NCBI GenBank assembly: GCA_944990035.1
Contig: CALYLX010000112.1
Coordinates: 930,001-994,000, forward strand
Origin: Clitopilus passeckerianus
Taxonomy: Eukaryota > Basidiomycota > Agaricomycetes > Agaricales > Entolomataceae
Direction: 5' to 3'
Length of the DNA stretch: 64,000 bases
Below, piece by piece: positions 1 through 16,002 of the stretch; positions within the stretch are counted from its first letter, which is position 1, and each line of letters opens with the position of its first letter. The notes under the pieces were generated by a model that saw only the letters and a program-made list of their open reading frames with translations, made no database searches and was not told the origin of the DNA. Both the position numbers and the translations under genes were made by a program.

Positions 1-3000
1 GTCCTAAGTGGAGAAACCGGGTGGTACGTAGTACCGGGTGTTCATCCCGCGGTTCTACTTTAACCGCATGACTTTACACAGTGGTAAGTCGACACAGGTC
101 CCCAGCTTCATCCTTGAAGACCACCTTTCCCGTGGGAAACACTGCAAGATCTATTGCACAGAACCTCGACGAATATCAGCGATATCGCTGGCCCAGCGTG
201 ATTTGATTTCAACCCCCTCTGAATGTCAAGCGTAATCTTACATCAAACATTGCAGGGGTATCGCAGGAGCTCGGGGAGCCTCAGAATGCGCTTGGAACAG
301 TTAACTCCCTCGTCGGCTATTCCATACGTTTAGAGAGCAATACTTCTCGCAATACGTGCCTGACATTTGTCACTAATGGTATTGCCCTTCGCATGCTGGA
401 AGGGGGCTCAGGTCCAGCTGGTCAGGGTACCGCTTTCGATGAAATCACTGTGGGTTTGCTATCAACTGCTTTAGTATGTCTAGTTTGGCTGATCCAATTC
501 CAGCATATAATTATCGACGAAGTTGGTCAAAGTTTATAACCACCGGATCATCCACTCAATGCCCTCTAGGTTCATGAACGCACGATAGAATCCGACTTCC
601 TACTGATCGTTCTGAAATCGCTCTTGCGACAAAGGCCCGACCTAAGGCAAGCCCTTGATTAACTCCATGATTGACCCCGATTAACTGACCTTGGTCTATA
701 GGGTAATCCTTATGTCTGCAACACTGGATGCGGAAAAGATATCAACATACTTCGATGGATGCCCTACCTTCCATGTGCCAGGACGTACTTTCCCTGTCAA
801 CGTCAATTACCTCGAAGATGCGGTTGAGCTCACAAACTGGACCATAAACGAGACCTCACCTTTCGCCAGGCGATGTTAGTCAGTTCCATGACCTTTTCCA
901 TTTGTAGGCTAATTATACGCTCGGCAGTGCACGACAAATATTATCAGACGAAAGGTCGCGACTGGTCAGAAGACGCTGTCCTACCAGATGACGACGGGGA
1001 CGAGGCCACACAGAAGGATGTCAAACTTGAGAAACGTTACTCTGCTGAGACTACCACTACAATCAACCTTCTCGACGAGCGGCTAATACCGTTCGATCTC
1101 ATTGTTCGCCTTCTAGAGACCATTTGTTGCGATTCAAGATATGCAGATTATTCTCCAGCTATCTTAGTGTTCATGCCTGGTATCGGTGAAATCCGCCGAC
1201 TCAATGATGCGCTAATGGAGCATCAAACCTTTGGTTCAGAGGAGAAATTCCGCATCTATCCCCTTCACTCAACCCTATCAAGTGAAAATCAAAGTGCGGT
1301 CTTTGACATCCCCTCTCAAGGCATTCGTAAAATAGTGATAGGTGCGATTGGTCTGCTCAACCCATTCAATATTCTCTGACCACTTTCTTCCAGCAACGAA
1401 TATTGCCGAGACTGGTATCACCATACCTGATGTAACCTGTGTGATCGACACAGGCAAGCATCGAGAGATGCGATTCGACGAGAAGCGCCAGATCAGCCGA
1501 CTCGTAGAGACATTCATTGCTAGAAGCAATGCAGCCCAAAGGCGAGGGCGAGCCGGACGTGTCAGAGAAGGCATCTGCTTCCATCTATTCACTAAACTTC
1601 GTTGTGATACTCAGGTAATTACTGGCTCTTCTACTTCAAACGAAGTCGGAACATCTTAATCTGTTCCCTTTTTTTCAGATGGCAGAGAGTCCCTTACCCG
1701 AGATGATGCGTCTGAGCCTCGCTGATCTCGCTCTTCGAATCAAAATTATGAAGGTCAACTTCGGCTCCTCGATCGAGAATGTACTATCGCAGGCCTTGGA
1801 CCCGCCAACTTCGATCAATATCCAAAGAGCGGTTGCGATGCTGGTGGAGGTCCGAGCCCTTACGCCGTCTGAAGACATCACCCCCATGGGCAGGTTATTG
1901 AGCAAGCTCCCAACAGACGTGCATTTGGGCAAATTCCTGTTGATTGCTACCATCTTGCGTTGCCTGGATCCTGCCTTGACAATCGCTGCTGCTCTTAACT
2001 CAAAGTCACCGTTTGTAACGCCGTTCGGGCAGGAGCAGGAAGCGGATCGTGCCAAGCAGGCCTTCAGAGTCGGTTCGTGGAATTCTACGTCCAATGACAT
2101 CTATGCTCATATTCCACAGAGAACTCGGACTTCCTTACCCTACACCACGCGTTTTCAAGTTGGCGACAGGCCTCCGCTAATCCGAGTTTTGTACGAAAAT
2201 TCTGTCGAACCAATTATCTCAGCCACCAGGTACGTTACATCTTTGCTGGGCGATTCGTTCTGACACGATATAATATCCAGAATTTACAACAAATCGAGGA
2301 TCTGCGACAGCAATTCCTTGGGTATGTCTTGGATTACACTCATCCACTTGCTCACAAAAGCCTCTCTAGTTATCTTGTCGACTCTAATTTCATCCGGGTG
2401 GACAAAGGATTTGTCCGCGAACTGAGCAGGTACGAACCCTAAAGTCATCTTCCCTTCCTTGGGGATTCTCAACTTATCATCTCTTGGCGTTCTTAGGGCG
2501 CGATATGGACGCAACCGAAATCGATTTGTCCATGTCCCTCAAGAGCTTAACGTCAACGCCAACAATACTTTTCTAGTGAACGCCGCACTAGCTGCAGGGT
2601 TGTTTCCGAAAGTTCTCTCTGTCGATTCTACCAATGGCCAAATGCGGACCCTATCCAACAATCAAGTCGCATTCATTCACCCCTCTTCCGCCAATTTTGG
2701 GCGAAGAATAGTGGATTTTGGAGTAAACTATCTCTCTTACTTCACGCTCATGTTAGTCCCAGCATTGAATTCTGGAGCCGAAAGACCCGCTCATATACTT
2801 CGTTTCAGGCATTCCAAGAAGCTGTATGCCTGGGAAATAGGGCCTGTTGACGACATAGCGCTTGTCCTATTGTGCGGGGAATGCGATTTCAAGGTCGGCC
2901 TTTTGAGTTGTTAAACTGTTGCTACCTTCTGAATTAATCACCGCACATACAGCTTGCAGCAGGTTCAGCTATTATAGACCGTAAACTCAAGTTCAGGATA

Positions 3001-3180
3001 TCACCCAAATCCAACGTCGCACTTAAGATACTTCGCGGTCACCTTGGTGAACTCCTGTCGGATCAGTTCCGAGGTAAACCCTTGAGGGAATCCCAGATTT
3101 GGTGGAACGCAGGCGCAATAAAAGTTCTAGGTAAATTAGAATGGGAACCCAAGGAGCAGCCTAGTATTATCCTATCTTAG
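1..3180 (+). CDS. DEAH/RHA-type ATP-dependent RNA helicase (DHX29/DHX57-like), 5' partial
   Basis: The window opens in frame inside helicase motif I. GETG is joined to CGKST across an intron at 24-81. The other landmarks follow in order: an EPRR motif Ia, motif II as DEVH (split by an intron that ends just before GTTCAT near 570), motif III SAT near 718, and motif VI QRRGRAGR near 1535. A ratchet-like helical region and an OB-fold-like C-terminus ending GKLEWEPK follow, with the stop at 3178-3180. About ten short introns are needed, and every join restores the conserved frame. DEVH instead of DEAH is typical of the DHX29/DHX57/YTHDC2 group, which unwinds structured RNA during translation or RNA processing. 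The N-terminal region that would separate those subfamilies lies outside the window, so the exact orthologue is not fixed. Confidence 0.9.
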
Positions 3181-3385
3181 GTAGGCAAGACAAGGTCATA
3201 GACATCCTATTCTACTTGCGCGCGGGACGTTTCAAAGTCGCAAATGTATAATCGGGATAATGATAGCTCTATTCATACACATGCACCATATCCAGAACAT
3301 GCCCAAGAGTAATACAAGCGACTGAATTTACCAAGATGGTTGAGACTTGTCGCATAGGAGATCAGTATGGCGGACGATGATACAT

Positions 3386-3985
3386 CTATTCCTCATCCTC
3401 GTCATCACCAGCAGCACTATTAGGTTGGTGAGATGGCTGGGGACATGTGCGACAAAATGAAAACATACGCGATGTTGTAGAAGCGGAGTTGGTACTTGTC
3501 CTTTGCGGAAGCCACGACACTAGAGCAACGGTCAAAACCATGGTTTAGAGACCCAATCACCAAGGACCTACCGAATCCAATCCCTGAGGGAGTTCTTCTT
3601 CAAGAACTTTTTAGTAAGGTACTTCAAGTACCGCTTTGAAAGGGGGATGTTGGAGGTGACGGTGATTTTAGTGTTGCCTACGTATAGGTTAAGTGTCAGA
3701 TAGATAATTGAGAGGTGTTAAACACTGACCATCGCGGGTAATCTTGATGTTGTCACCGAGCTGTCCAGCCTTTCCATCGACCTTGATACGGTCATGAAGG
3801 TACTTCTCGAAGTCAGCACCGTCGAAGACACCATCGGCTGCAGGCTTAGAGTAGTCGATAACAAACTTGTGCTTGGTAGCAGCAGCTTTTCCAGAGGCGG
3901 CCTTGGGCTGAAAGAAGAAGAAAAACCCGGTGTGAGCCTACTGAGAAGGTAACTCAGCAAAGCGGTACCAAGGTTTACTGACCAT
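3386..3985 (-). CDS. RPL22: 60S ribosomal protein eL22
   Basis: Spliced, it gives a basic 122-residue protein of the eukaryote-specific ribosomal protein L22e family. Matching blocks include [36 protein letters not shown] and LRDWIRVVA, and the end is acidic (GDDEDEE), as in homologues. There are five exons. The first coding exon is only the ATG at 3983-3985; introns lie at 3908-3982, 3678-3729, 3520-3571 and 3417-3468. An ATG-only first exon is known from fungal ribosomal protein genes. It is transcribed away from CBF5, 245 bp separating the start codons, so two ribosome-making genes share a promoter. The protein is a structural component of the large cytosolic subunit. Confidence 0.95.
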
Positions 3986-4230
3986 TTTGTCGGAGGTGTC
4001 TTGAGGAACGACGAAGATGTTCTTGATGTCAAGGGCGTTGATCAGTTCATAGTTTTGTATACTATACAGCAGTGAATAAGGTTTGATTCTATGATCGCAA
4101 AGATCCGGCACTGCTAACCCCAGGGAGTTAGACTAAATTTCCGGTTTGGAATTCCGACAGTTCCTTGAGCTGGGGAACCTTCAAGAGCTCGACTTCGTTA
4201 CGCCTGACGACGACCAAGCATCAAAAAGCA
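3986..4230. promoter_or_regulatory. Bidirectional promoter between eL22 and CBF5
   Basis: These 245 bp separate the start codons of two divergent genes that both serve ribosome production. I see a CTAACCCC element followed by AGGGAGTTAG near 4112-4132, loosely telomere-box-like, but no clean TATA box. Shared regulation is an inference from layout. Confidence 0.45.
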
Positions 4231-6046
<1,816 letters not shown>

Positions 6047-6315
6047 TTTTCCGCTTCAGGCCTGCTTTAATCTGTACTATTTGTTGTGTCCATACTTGCC
6101 ATATCAACTGACTTATTTTTCGCGCCTCACTGCTTGTTGGTATAATGTATTAGTATTCATACCAGACATCTGAGTATCGTAAGGATTGTGTCGACGTTGA
6201 CTCGAAAAAGACGGTTAAAAGGTAAAGTATGAATCAGCTTCAGCATGTCGTCGAGACATTGTCCAAGAGGGAGAAAAACCCGTCGTAAAAAGAATCGAAA
6301 TCAAATAACTCTAGA

Positions 6316-7674
6316 CTATAGGAATGCTGCGAAAAGGGCGACAGCAGCAGCTGCAATACCTGCGCTGCCAAAGCTGAGGGAAACAGCACCGTTGCCAGTG
6401 GGAATGGCAGATGGCGCATTCGCGGCAGCAGCAGTTCCGTTGAGAGTCTTGGCAAGGCCCTGGAAGGCGGTGAAGTTGCGTGCCGAGGTCTCGACTGGGT
6501 TAACAGCGCTGCAAAATGTGATGAGACGAGATTAGACGAAGGAGTAAATGAGAACACTCACAAGACCATACCAGCGCCACAGTGGCTGGCGGGGGTCTTT
6601 TGGCGGCAGTAGGCCCAGATGGGCTGAGTGTCGTTAACGGTGATTGTCCAGGTAGGGAATTGAGTGACACCGTCAGCGACCGATTGGAAGTCAGAGTCAA
6701 AGCCACCGTCGAGCTTGCGGCATGGGTCGGCGAAGGAAGACTGAGTGACGGTGTGGTTCTTCTGGTGGCTATGATACGAGGTTAGAAGTTGACGTATCTA
6801 AAGGTTTTGGCGCACTTACAATTCGAAGACGATGGTATCACGGGGTTGAGCGGCAACGAATGGAGGGTCGAATGTGAGCTTTCCGGGTCCACCAACAACG
6901 ACGGTGTGAACAGCACCCTGAGGAGAGACGGGGGTGGGGTCGGGAGAGCCGGGATATGAGCTGTAAGTTGTGGTCCAGACATCGGATCCAAGGGTAACAG
7001 TCTGTGTAACGGGGGTTACTTCAGGAGCAGGGGGGATAGTGTAACCGCCGTAAGCAGCTGTTGCGACACCGGTAGGGGCGGCGGTGGCCGAGGCAGCCGC
7101 AGCGGAAAGGCTGGCACCGACGGCGAGGGCGGACTTCTTGAAGTTGGTGAAAGAGTTGGGTGCACCATCCTGACCACAGTTGACGGCGAAGACCATTCCA
7201 GCACCGCAGTGGCTGGCGGGGGTCTTGGCAGCTTGCTTGCAGTAAACCCAGATTGGTTGGGTCTGGTAAATTTCAACATCAGTCAAAGATAGATGAAGGC
7301 GGGATCAAGAATTGCTCACATCGTTGACGGAGAGAGTCCAGGTAGGCAAGTTATCAGTTTGATTGGCAGCAACGGGCATGAAACCAGAGTCGAAACCGCC
7401 ATCCTTGAGACCGCAAGGATCGGCGAACGAAGACTGGGTTACAGTGTGGTTTTTGGGGTTGAAATGGAACACAACTTGATCACCAGGCTGTGCTGACTGT
7501 AATTTAAGCGACTATCAGTACCATGACTTGCGCCACTCATGATCATGAACAACTCACGATCGCCTCCGGGACAAATTCAAGCTTCCCTCCTTGACCGCCG
7601 ACTTGGACATCGTACACTGCAGCTGAAACAAAGGGCAACAAAACAAGGCCCAAAGAAAAAGTAGAGGCAAACAT
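6316..7674 (-). CDS. Secreted tandem-cupredoxin (extracellular serine-rich) protein, probably GPI-anchored
   Basis: It starts with a signal peptide (MFASTFSLGLVLLPFVSAA), then two copies of a cupredoxin-like domain. Each copy has an NHTVTQSSFADPC segment and a PIW.YC.Q...SHCGAGMV segment, whose His/Cys residues fit a type-1 copper centre. A Ser/Thr/Ala/Pro-rich linker follows, and the C-terminus is hydrophobic (GIAAAAVALFAAFL), as expected for GPI attachment. Exons are 7558-7674, 7320-7496, 6820-7262, 6562-6768 and 6316-6508. This architecture is common in basidiomycete surface proteins of unknown function, often developmentally regulated. Whether copper is bound is inferred from the motif. 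The two copies are very similar, so the internal duplication looks recent. Confidence 0.88.
6562..7496 (-). repeat. Intragenic duplication of a cupredoxin module
   Basis: The coding stretch at about 6562-6768 repeats the one at 7185-7496 at DNA level (for example the shared run GCAGTGGCTGGCGGGGGTCTT). Copy 1 is cut by an intron just before TQPIW (7263-7319), and copy 2 is not. Copy 2 is cut just before AVN (6509-6561), and copy 1 is not. Confidence 0.8.
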
Positions 7675-10057
<2,383 letters not shown>

Positions 10058-10298
10058 TCTGATATCAATCACAACATATACCTGGGAATAATCATTGGCA
10101 TGGGCTTGACAACGCGTTTAATAACTTTCATCGTATACTTCTGCTGTATTCTTCTGTCGCTGAATATAGAGGAACAAAAAATATAACTGAGTGGAATATC
10201 TGAATGCATGATAACTATTATACAAGGCTAAGTACAACTGGTGGAAGGCATGTAAAGTACATTGAGAATAAGACTATTATATCTTCCTAGTACATTGC

Positions 10299-12330
10299 CT
10301 ACTTGGTTGACCAGAAGTTATTGCTTCCCCCTACACCCTCAACACCAAAGTCACCAAAACGTGTGTCACTTTCCAGCTCAGTTCCATACATTGTTCGCTT
10401 CATAAGGGAGTTATCGCTGCCTGTGTCCCTGCTCTTCCCACTCCCTCCCAACGTGGGATGGTCATCAGAACCTGAACCAATTGAGCGTCCTGCAAACCTC
10501 GCAGGGCGTCCGGGAGGAGGTAGCCCAAACTGCTGGAAGACATCGGTCCGTTTGCCTTGTGTCTTACTGGGAACAGGCGTCGACTGCATCCCAATAGGAG
10601 TTGGTGATGCGGGCTGCTCCGGGTAGGGGAAGGAATTCTGGAAAAGCCCAGCAGCGGGTGTCGCCGCTTGTGCGAGGAAGGAGAACCTGAATGGCTGCTG
10701 GCTTTCCGTAGCGTGCGCGAGGTTCGTTGGGGGTAGATCTGGTGCAGGCTGAAGCGGGGAGGACCGAGAGAAGAATGCTGGGAGGTGGTTGGTAGGAGGT
10801 GCATCTGTGTCGTCCTCTAGAGTCTGGCCTGCGTCATTGAACACAGTGAACGCCGGTGCTCGGCGTATAGGCTGAGTGGAGGGACCAGGTTCATCTTCCT
10901 CGAAGGACCTTGGTTCCGGCACATGTTCAGCATGGTCTGAATGGTTATCAGACTGTCCGCGAGAGAGCTTCGGCTTCTTGCGTTCAGGTTTGTGGATGTC
11001 ACTTGTAGAAGCATCCTGCTCGTTACCCAAGATATCACTAGTTGTCGAGTCTCGATGCCGCTTGCCAAGCAGGATGCGCGCCATTCCTGGACGAGGCATA
11101 GGCGTGATATCCTGCTTGGACATCGGTGAAGCCTTCGGTGAGCTCAGATGAGGATGGTCCTGGTACTCTTGAAATACTCTGAGTTATGATTGTCAATCAC
11201 ATATCTGAAACTTAAAACGGACTGTAATACCTCGGTAGAGGGTTGCCTGGTGAAGGAGGGGTTCGTGGATTAGGGGGGGTGACCGTCGCTCGAGGCTCCA
11301 ACGTTTCTTTGAGCTGGTTTATTTGTAGTTGAAGGGATGGAAGAGGGGCGACTTCTGATCGAAGTTCCTCGACCTCGGTTTGCAGAGACTTGACTTGATC
11401 TCTCAAAGTCGAAATTTCTGCAGCCTGAGATTGGATGAGACTTGACTGAGCTTTCAGAGTTTGTAGTTGTTCTAGCTCCAATTTGAATTTCTCTATCTGT
11501 TCATGTAGTGGCCGAATCTAGAAAGCGGATTGTTTAGATTCAAACACCATGAGGTCATAGACTACTTACCGCATCTGCAACATGTTTGTCCACTGCCGAA
11601 AGGGTCTCAATAGACGTTGAACCAGAGTGACCGATAGAGGTTCCATTGGTAGTGTGTGGGTGGTTGATACCAGTTGGTGGTTCGGTTTCTGAGAGAACAG
11701 TCATAAAGCCTTCGTCTGAATAGAAAAAAGTTATATATAGGAAACTAAAAGATGAGGTCTTGTTACTGACCTTGTAGCGCGGATGGTTCTTTGTCCCTAT
11801 TAACTTTCATTCGTCGACTTCGCGGACTGATAAGCGACTTCGTCAATGCACGAGGCTTCGAATCAGTTGGTCGAACTTGGGGGCCAATGAGGGTTTCAGA
11901 TGAGGGCCCAGTGTCAGCTGCAGGCGAGGCTGGATCCCTGGAGATTTCCTTCCTTTCCTTTGGTTCTTCCAGCCGTTCCTCCTCAACTTCCTGGTGAGGA
12001 ATTGCAGAATCATTTCGCTTGTGTTTGCCTCGGCTTCTAGCCTGAGAACCTGGTTGGTTCGGATGTATGGACGTATTAGAAGAGGTCCTTCTGAATGTAA
12101 AAAGTCAGCTGTCTAATTTGAATGCTGTGAGAAGGAGAACCAACTGAGACTCAAGAAGTTGGTTGATTAAATCTTCAGATTTTTGGTTGGCTTTTACCCC
12201 ATGTTCCTGGTAGTATGAGCTGAATCTCTGTTCAGTGACTGCATATTTTTTGACCACTGACCTTGCATAACCTCTGCAGTTCAGCACGTTTCAGACTTTC
12301 CAGAGTCTGTCTGTTCGGTATTGGGGTCAT
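10299..12330 (-). CDS. SAP-domain nuclear protein with coiled coil, basidiomycete-type, function unknown
   Basis: I chose the ATG at 12330 because it opens directly into a SAP-like motif (LESLKRAELQRLCKEHGVKANQK..DLINQLLES), which forms only when the intron near 12213-12267 is removed. A basic Ser/Pro-rich stretch follows, then a coiled coil of about 70 residues (QLQTLKAQSSLIQSQAAEIS and on), and a disordered tail with an NLS-like RKKPK and the C-terminus FWSTK. SAP motifs bind AT-rich scaffold DNA, so a chromatin or nuclear role is likely, but no enzyme domain is visible. Six exons or so. The last exon (10299 to about 11160) is the longest and best supported. It is head-to-head with the L-lactate dehydrogenase gene. 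Confidence 0.75.
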
Positions 12331-12715
12331 TGTGCGCACTTGAACCCCTTCCCGGCGGCCAATGGTAGGTCGAACCAAGTTCCTAAGTTCGGGTTCGTCA
12401 ACAGATGCAAATAACGCGCCATCACGTGTCCAAGACAATAGGAATGGCCTCCCCACGATTCAATCGCTAACTAGTTCAAATCTACGAATTGTATTGTCGT
12501 TCAAGGCCTCGAGTTGATATATGGACGACCTCGTGGCAACTGTGTGAGTTCTGTGAAGTTGCAATTCCCCTTGTGTGTACGGACTTTCATCCTCATCCCT
12601 TTTTCCAAACCGGCCGGGTAAACCCTTAGTTCATCGGCCCGACGAGTCCGTTAGCGCTAGTCCAGATTCTCATATACTTTTCGAAGTAGAAGTTCTTCCT
12701 TCAATCATCACAGCC
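12331..12715. promoter_or_regulatory. Bidirectional promoter, SAP-protein and L-lactate dehydrogenase genes
   Basis: These 385 bp lie between two divergent start codons. A palindromic E-box CACGTG is at 12423-12428. No coding potential is seen. Confidence 0.4.
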
Positions 12716-14807
12716 ATGCCATCTTGGTCCTTGGAACAAGTCGCATCCCACAATAAGGCCGAGTAAGCTCAAGCTTTCGTTTCTGGGCATGTCACGAAAC
12801 GCTGACTCAGAAAAGATCATGCTGGGTCATTATTAAGAACAACGTCTACGATGTCACCGAATTCCTAAATGTGAGCTGCTCATTGGCTGCTGCCACCAAC
12901 ATGTCATGACAATATTGTAGCAACACCCTGGAGGCTCCAGTATCATGCTGAAATACGCTGGTCGTGATGCAACAAGGGCCTATGAGCCAATACACCCTCC
13001 AGATGCTTTGGAGAAGCATCTGGCCCCGGAGAAGCATCTCGGCCCTCTCAGCACAGATGCAGCGCAACTCGTCAGCGAAGCTCGAGCGAACAGAAAGAAG
13101 ACAATGGATGAGTTGAGAGTAGAGGAGGCTCTTAAACGCCGTCCTCCTCTCAGCAGAATCCTAAACCTGGCAGAAATGGAAGGGGTTGCCCGCCAAGTCC
13201 TGTCGTCCAAGGCATGGGCATACTACTCCTCTGCAGCTGACGACGAAATCAGTATGTTTCTCTCTTCAAGTTATTCTCTTTCCTTGGACAATAACACCCC
13301 CCGTTTCCTCTAGCAAACGAAGAGAATGCCAGAGCTTTCTCTCGGTTCTTCTTCCTTCCACGAGTAATGCAACCTGTTTCGAAATGCAACCCGTCTACCA
13401 CAATTCTTGGGCACAAATCATCGATTCCGGTCTTTGTGAGCGGTGCTGCTCTCGCAAAGCTCGGACATCCTGATGGTAAGCATCTTTGACCGCCACCTCA
13501 GTATAACCACCTCTAACAGTATTCTCCCATACCAGGGGAAGCCAATATCACTCGAGGGTGTGCTGCCGAAAACATCATCCAAATGGTGTCTTCCAATGCC
13601 TCTCTCTCCTACAAAGAAATCATGGACGTAGCCGCACCCTCACAAACCATCTTCTTCCAACTCTACAAGAACGTCAGCGATGAGGTTGCTGAGAAACGTG
13701 TTCGGGAGGTCGTCGAATTAGGATACAAGGCTATCTTCTTGACTGTGGATGCCCTTGTTCCGGGAAACCGAGAGAAGGATATTAGGAATCCTTGGCTTGC
13801 CGAGGAGTTGGAATCCGGAACGAGCAAGTATCATGCTGATGGCGTCTTGGAAGGTGGTGATGTAGGTTTCGGCACTGCTGGCGCCCTTATTGCCAACGAC
13901 GATAGAGATATGACATGGGAAAGGGTAAGTCGACTGGCAATTGTTTTCAAGGTACCTCGTGTAAACTTTTTGTGAAAACAGACTATCCCTTGGCTTCGCA
14001 AAATCACCAAGCTTCCCATCGTCATCAAAGGTGAGTGCTCTACCACTAAACCAGTGTTTCTGCTGAATTCCGTCTACAGGTATTCAGACGGTTGAGGTAT
14101 ATATCTGCATGTTCCTTAATTGCTGTGAATTTAATGAAAAAATTCCAGGATGCTGTCCTAGCTGCCGAAGCGGGCTGTGAAGGAATCCTAATATCAAACC
14201 ACGGAGGTAAGGTCAGCTACAGAATATGTATAACAGGATGTTTACTCGCGGACAGGACGCCAGCTGGACTGGTACGTCGCGTTTTAATCCATATCGTTTC
14301 CCTTCTTACCTTTTGTAGTGCACTCCCGCCACTCGAAGTCCTGTATAGGCTCCGCAAACAGAGGCCCGACGTATTTGACAAGTTAGAAGTCTACATTGAC
14401 GGTGGCATCACGAGAGGAACAGGTATAATATTCTGGTCTCGCTACATAAGAACAATCGACTAAAGCCATGGACATAGATGTTGTGAAGGCTGTTTGTCTG
14501 GGTGCCACGGCAGTTGGACTGGGTCGCCCCTTCCTCTACGCACAAGGCGTGAGTTTGTATATCCAGAACTCTAACATTGACTCCTCAATTCTCTCCAGGC
14601 ATATGGTAAGGATGGTGTCGCTAAAATCATCCAAATACTCCACCGAGAGATAGTTACTGCGATGAGGCTCCTTGGTGCTTCCTCCCTGAAGGACTTGAAA
14701 CCTGAACTGGTACGGTGTGGCTCATACCTTGTCATGCCGATACTGACTTACATCACTCGTAGATCGAACGAGTCGATTGGCAGCCAGCTTTCAGGTCGAG
14801 GCTCTGA
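12716..14807 (+). CDS. CYB2: Flavocytochrome b2-type L-lactate dehydrogenase (FMN 2-hydroxyacid dehydrogenase)
   Basis: An N-terminal cytochrome b5 domain has the haem ligands in QHPGG and in the EPIH segment. It is followed by the FMN-dependent alpha-hydroxyacid dehydrogenase barrel: [23 protein letters not shown], a QLYKN segment, [12 protein letters not shown], the catalytic-His motif [20 protein letters not shown] and [14 protein letters not shown]. Family members oxidise L-lactate to pyruvate and pass electrons to cytochrome c. At least twelve exons are present, including tiny ones such as about 17 nt for IQTVE near 14080 and about 16 nt for RQLD near 14258. The protein starts right at the b5 domain and lacks a presequence, unlike mitochondrial Cyb2, so cytosolic location or a missed upstream exon should be considered. 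Related mandelate or glycolate substrates cannot be excluded. Confidence 0.92.
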
Positions 14808-14881
14808 GCGGAATCTATATTACATAGTCGGATTCTGAATACCGTGGATCTTGAAGTAGATGTACCATGCATTGCCCAATT

Positions 14882-15890
14882 CTAACTTGCCGGTTCGAGT
14901 TCGGAAATCAAGTCTTTGAGGTTCATGACGGTGACGGGTCCGGTAATGCCAATAATTGGCATCCAGATCTTGCGTTCTTTGGAGGCCCATCTCCATTTCT
15001 AATGGACCTTGATTATCATCGTGTGATTTGGTTCTTGTGGTGTGCCTCCTTACCAGGTAACGAATGAGCTCTTTATCGCCAGGCATAACCTTCTTCCATT
15101 CATCCTCAGGCCCACCATGGGCAGTGCAAAATATCCTGTAAGAGTCTAATGCGTATGGACCGGTACCAGGGAGGTGGGATATCGGAGTGGGCGGATATCT
15201 CTTAGGCTGGCCTAGTGTGCTTGAGCCTGGTGACAGTGCCATAGTAAACTTCGAAGCTCGTAAGTCGGACAGATTGGGTGGCTCTCGAATGTAGGCTTTG
15301 GATAGGTCGATGAGCCGCCTGCTACGCATGTTATACGTCCCCAAAGGTTTAAGTAGCTCGCTAAGCACCCCTTCATCCACTGGTACAATTGGTAAGGGTG
15401 GAAACCAAGCTAAGACTAGGATGAAGAAGGAAAGAATATACCTTGAGACATGGCCCAGGGCGAGTTCCATTTTTCCATGAGTTGCCAGAACATGGGCAAG
15501 GCTACCTTGCCAGTTGTCTTGTTCAGCAAGGTGACTGCAACAAGGACTTTCCAGGGATCGTCGGAAACGGATTCTATGAATTTCCTGTCAGCATAGGCCC
15601 CCATGAAAGATGTCTTATTAATTACCTTGTACCAACTTTGGCTTTAAACCCTGCAATCGTCGGTACAAACCCAGAAAAGTCCGGCACAAGTAAGAAAACA
15701 ATGGATCATCATGAAACCGGACCGAGTCGTCGTCAGATTCCTCCTCCTCCTCCTCGGTCTCTGCGTCTTTTGGGATACTGTTTACAACTACATTTCTGTT
15801 AGTATGCTCCTTTTTAGTCGGAGAGAAGTACGGAGACGCTACGACTGTCGACGGTCTTTTTTTGGTCGGAGTACTGGGACAAAGTACCAT
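14882..15890 (-). CDS. MBD4: MBD4-like HhH-GPD DNA glycosylase
   Basis: The core matches the glycosylase domain of MBD4: LVQESVSDDPWKVLVAVTLL, FWQLMEKW, LSELLKPLGTYNMRSRRLI, then the helix-hairpin-helix end LPGTGPYALDSYRIFC, with the catalytic Asp before SYRIF, and KKVMPGDKELIRYLKWRWA. MBD4 removes T or U mispaired with G, the product of 5-methylcytosine or cytosine deamination. As in other fungal and plant versions, there is no methyl-CpG-binding domain; the N-terminus is a short basic/acidic leader with two PTKK-like boxes. The join LVQ|ESVSDD uses GTAATT...CATAG. The stop at 14882-14884 follows an intron that restores KWRWA. The start codon lies 112 bp from the divergent LIM gene. Confidence 0.9.
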
Positions 15891-15932
15891 GTCCCAAAAT
15901 GGACACAGACCGCGCTGTAAGTACATCACGAT

Positions 15933-15938
15933 CACGTG
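15933..15938. promoter_or_regulatory. E-box CACGTG in the shared MBD4/LIM promoter
   Basis: A palindromic CACGTG lies in the middle of the 112-bp gap between the divergent start codons at 15890 and 16003. bHLH or bZIP factors bind this motif in fungi. Function here is inferred from position only. Confidence 0.35.
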
Positions 15939-16002
15939 TACGCGAGTTCTTAGTTCAACTTCGAATTGAGCTGCGTCGGGCCTCGTGCCAAAGCTCTTTC
16001 CA

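Noticed and set aside
1675..2514. Minus-strand reading frames opposite the helicase (141 and 76 codons)
   Set aside because: They are antisense to conserved helicase exons whose sequence is clearly protein-coding on the + strand.
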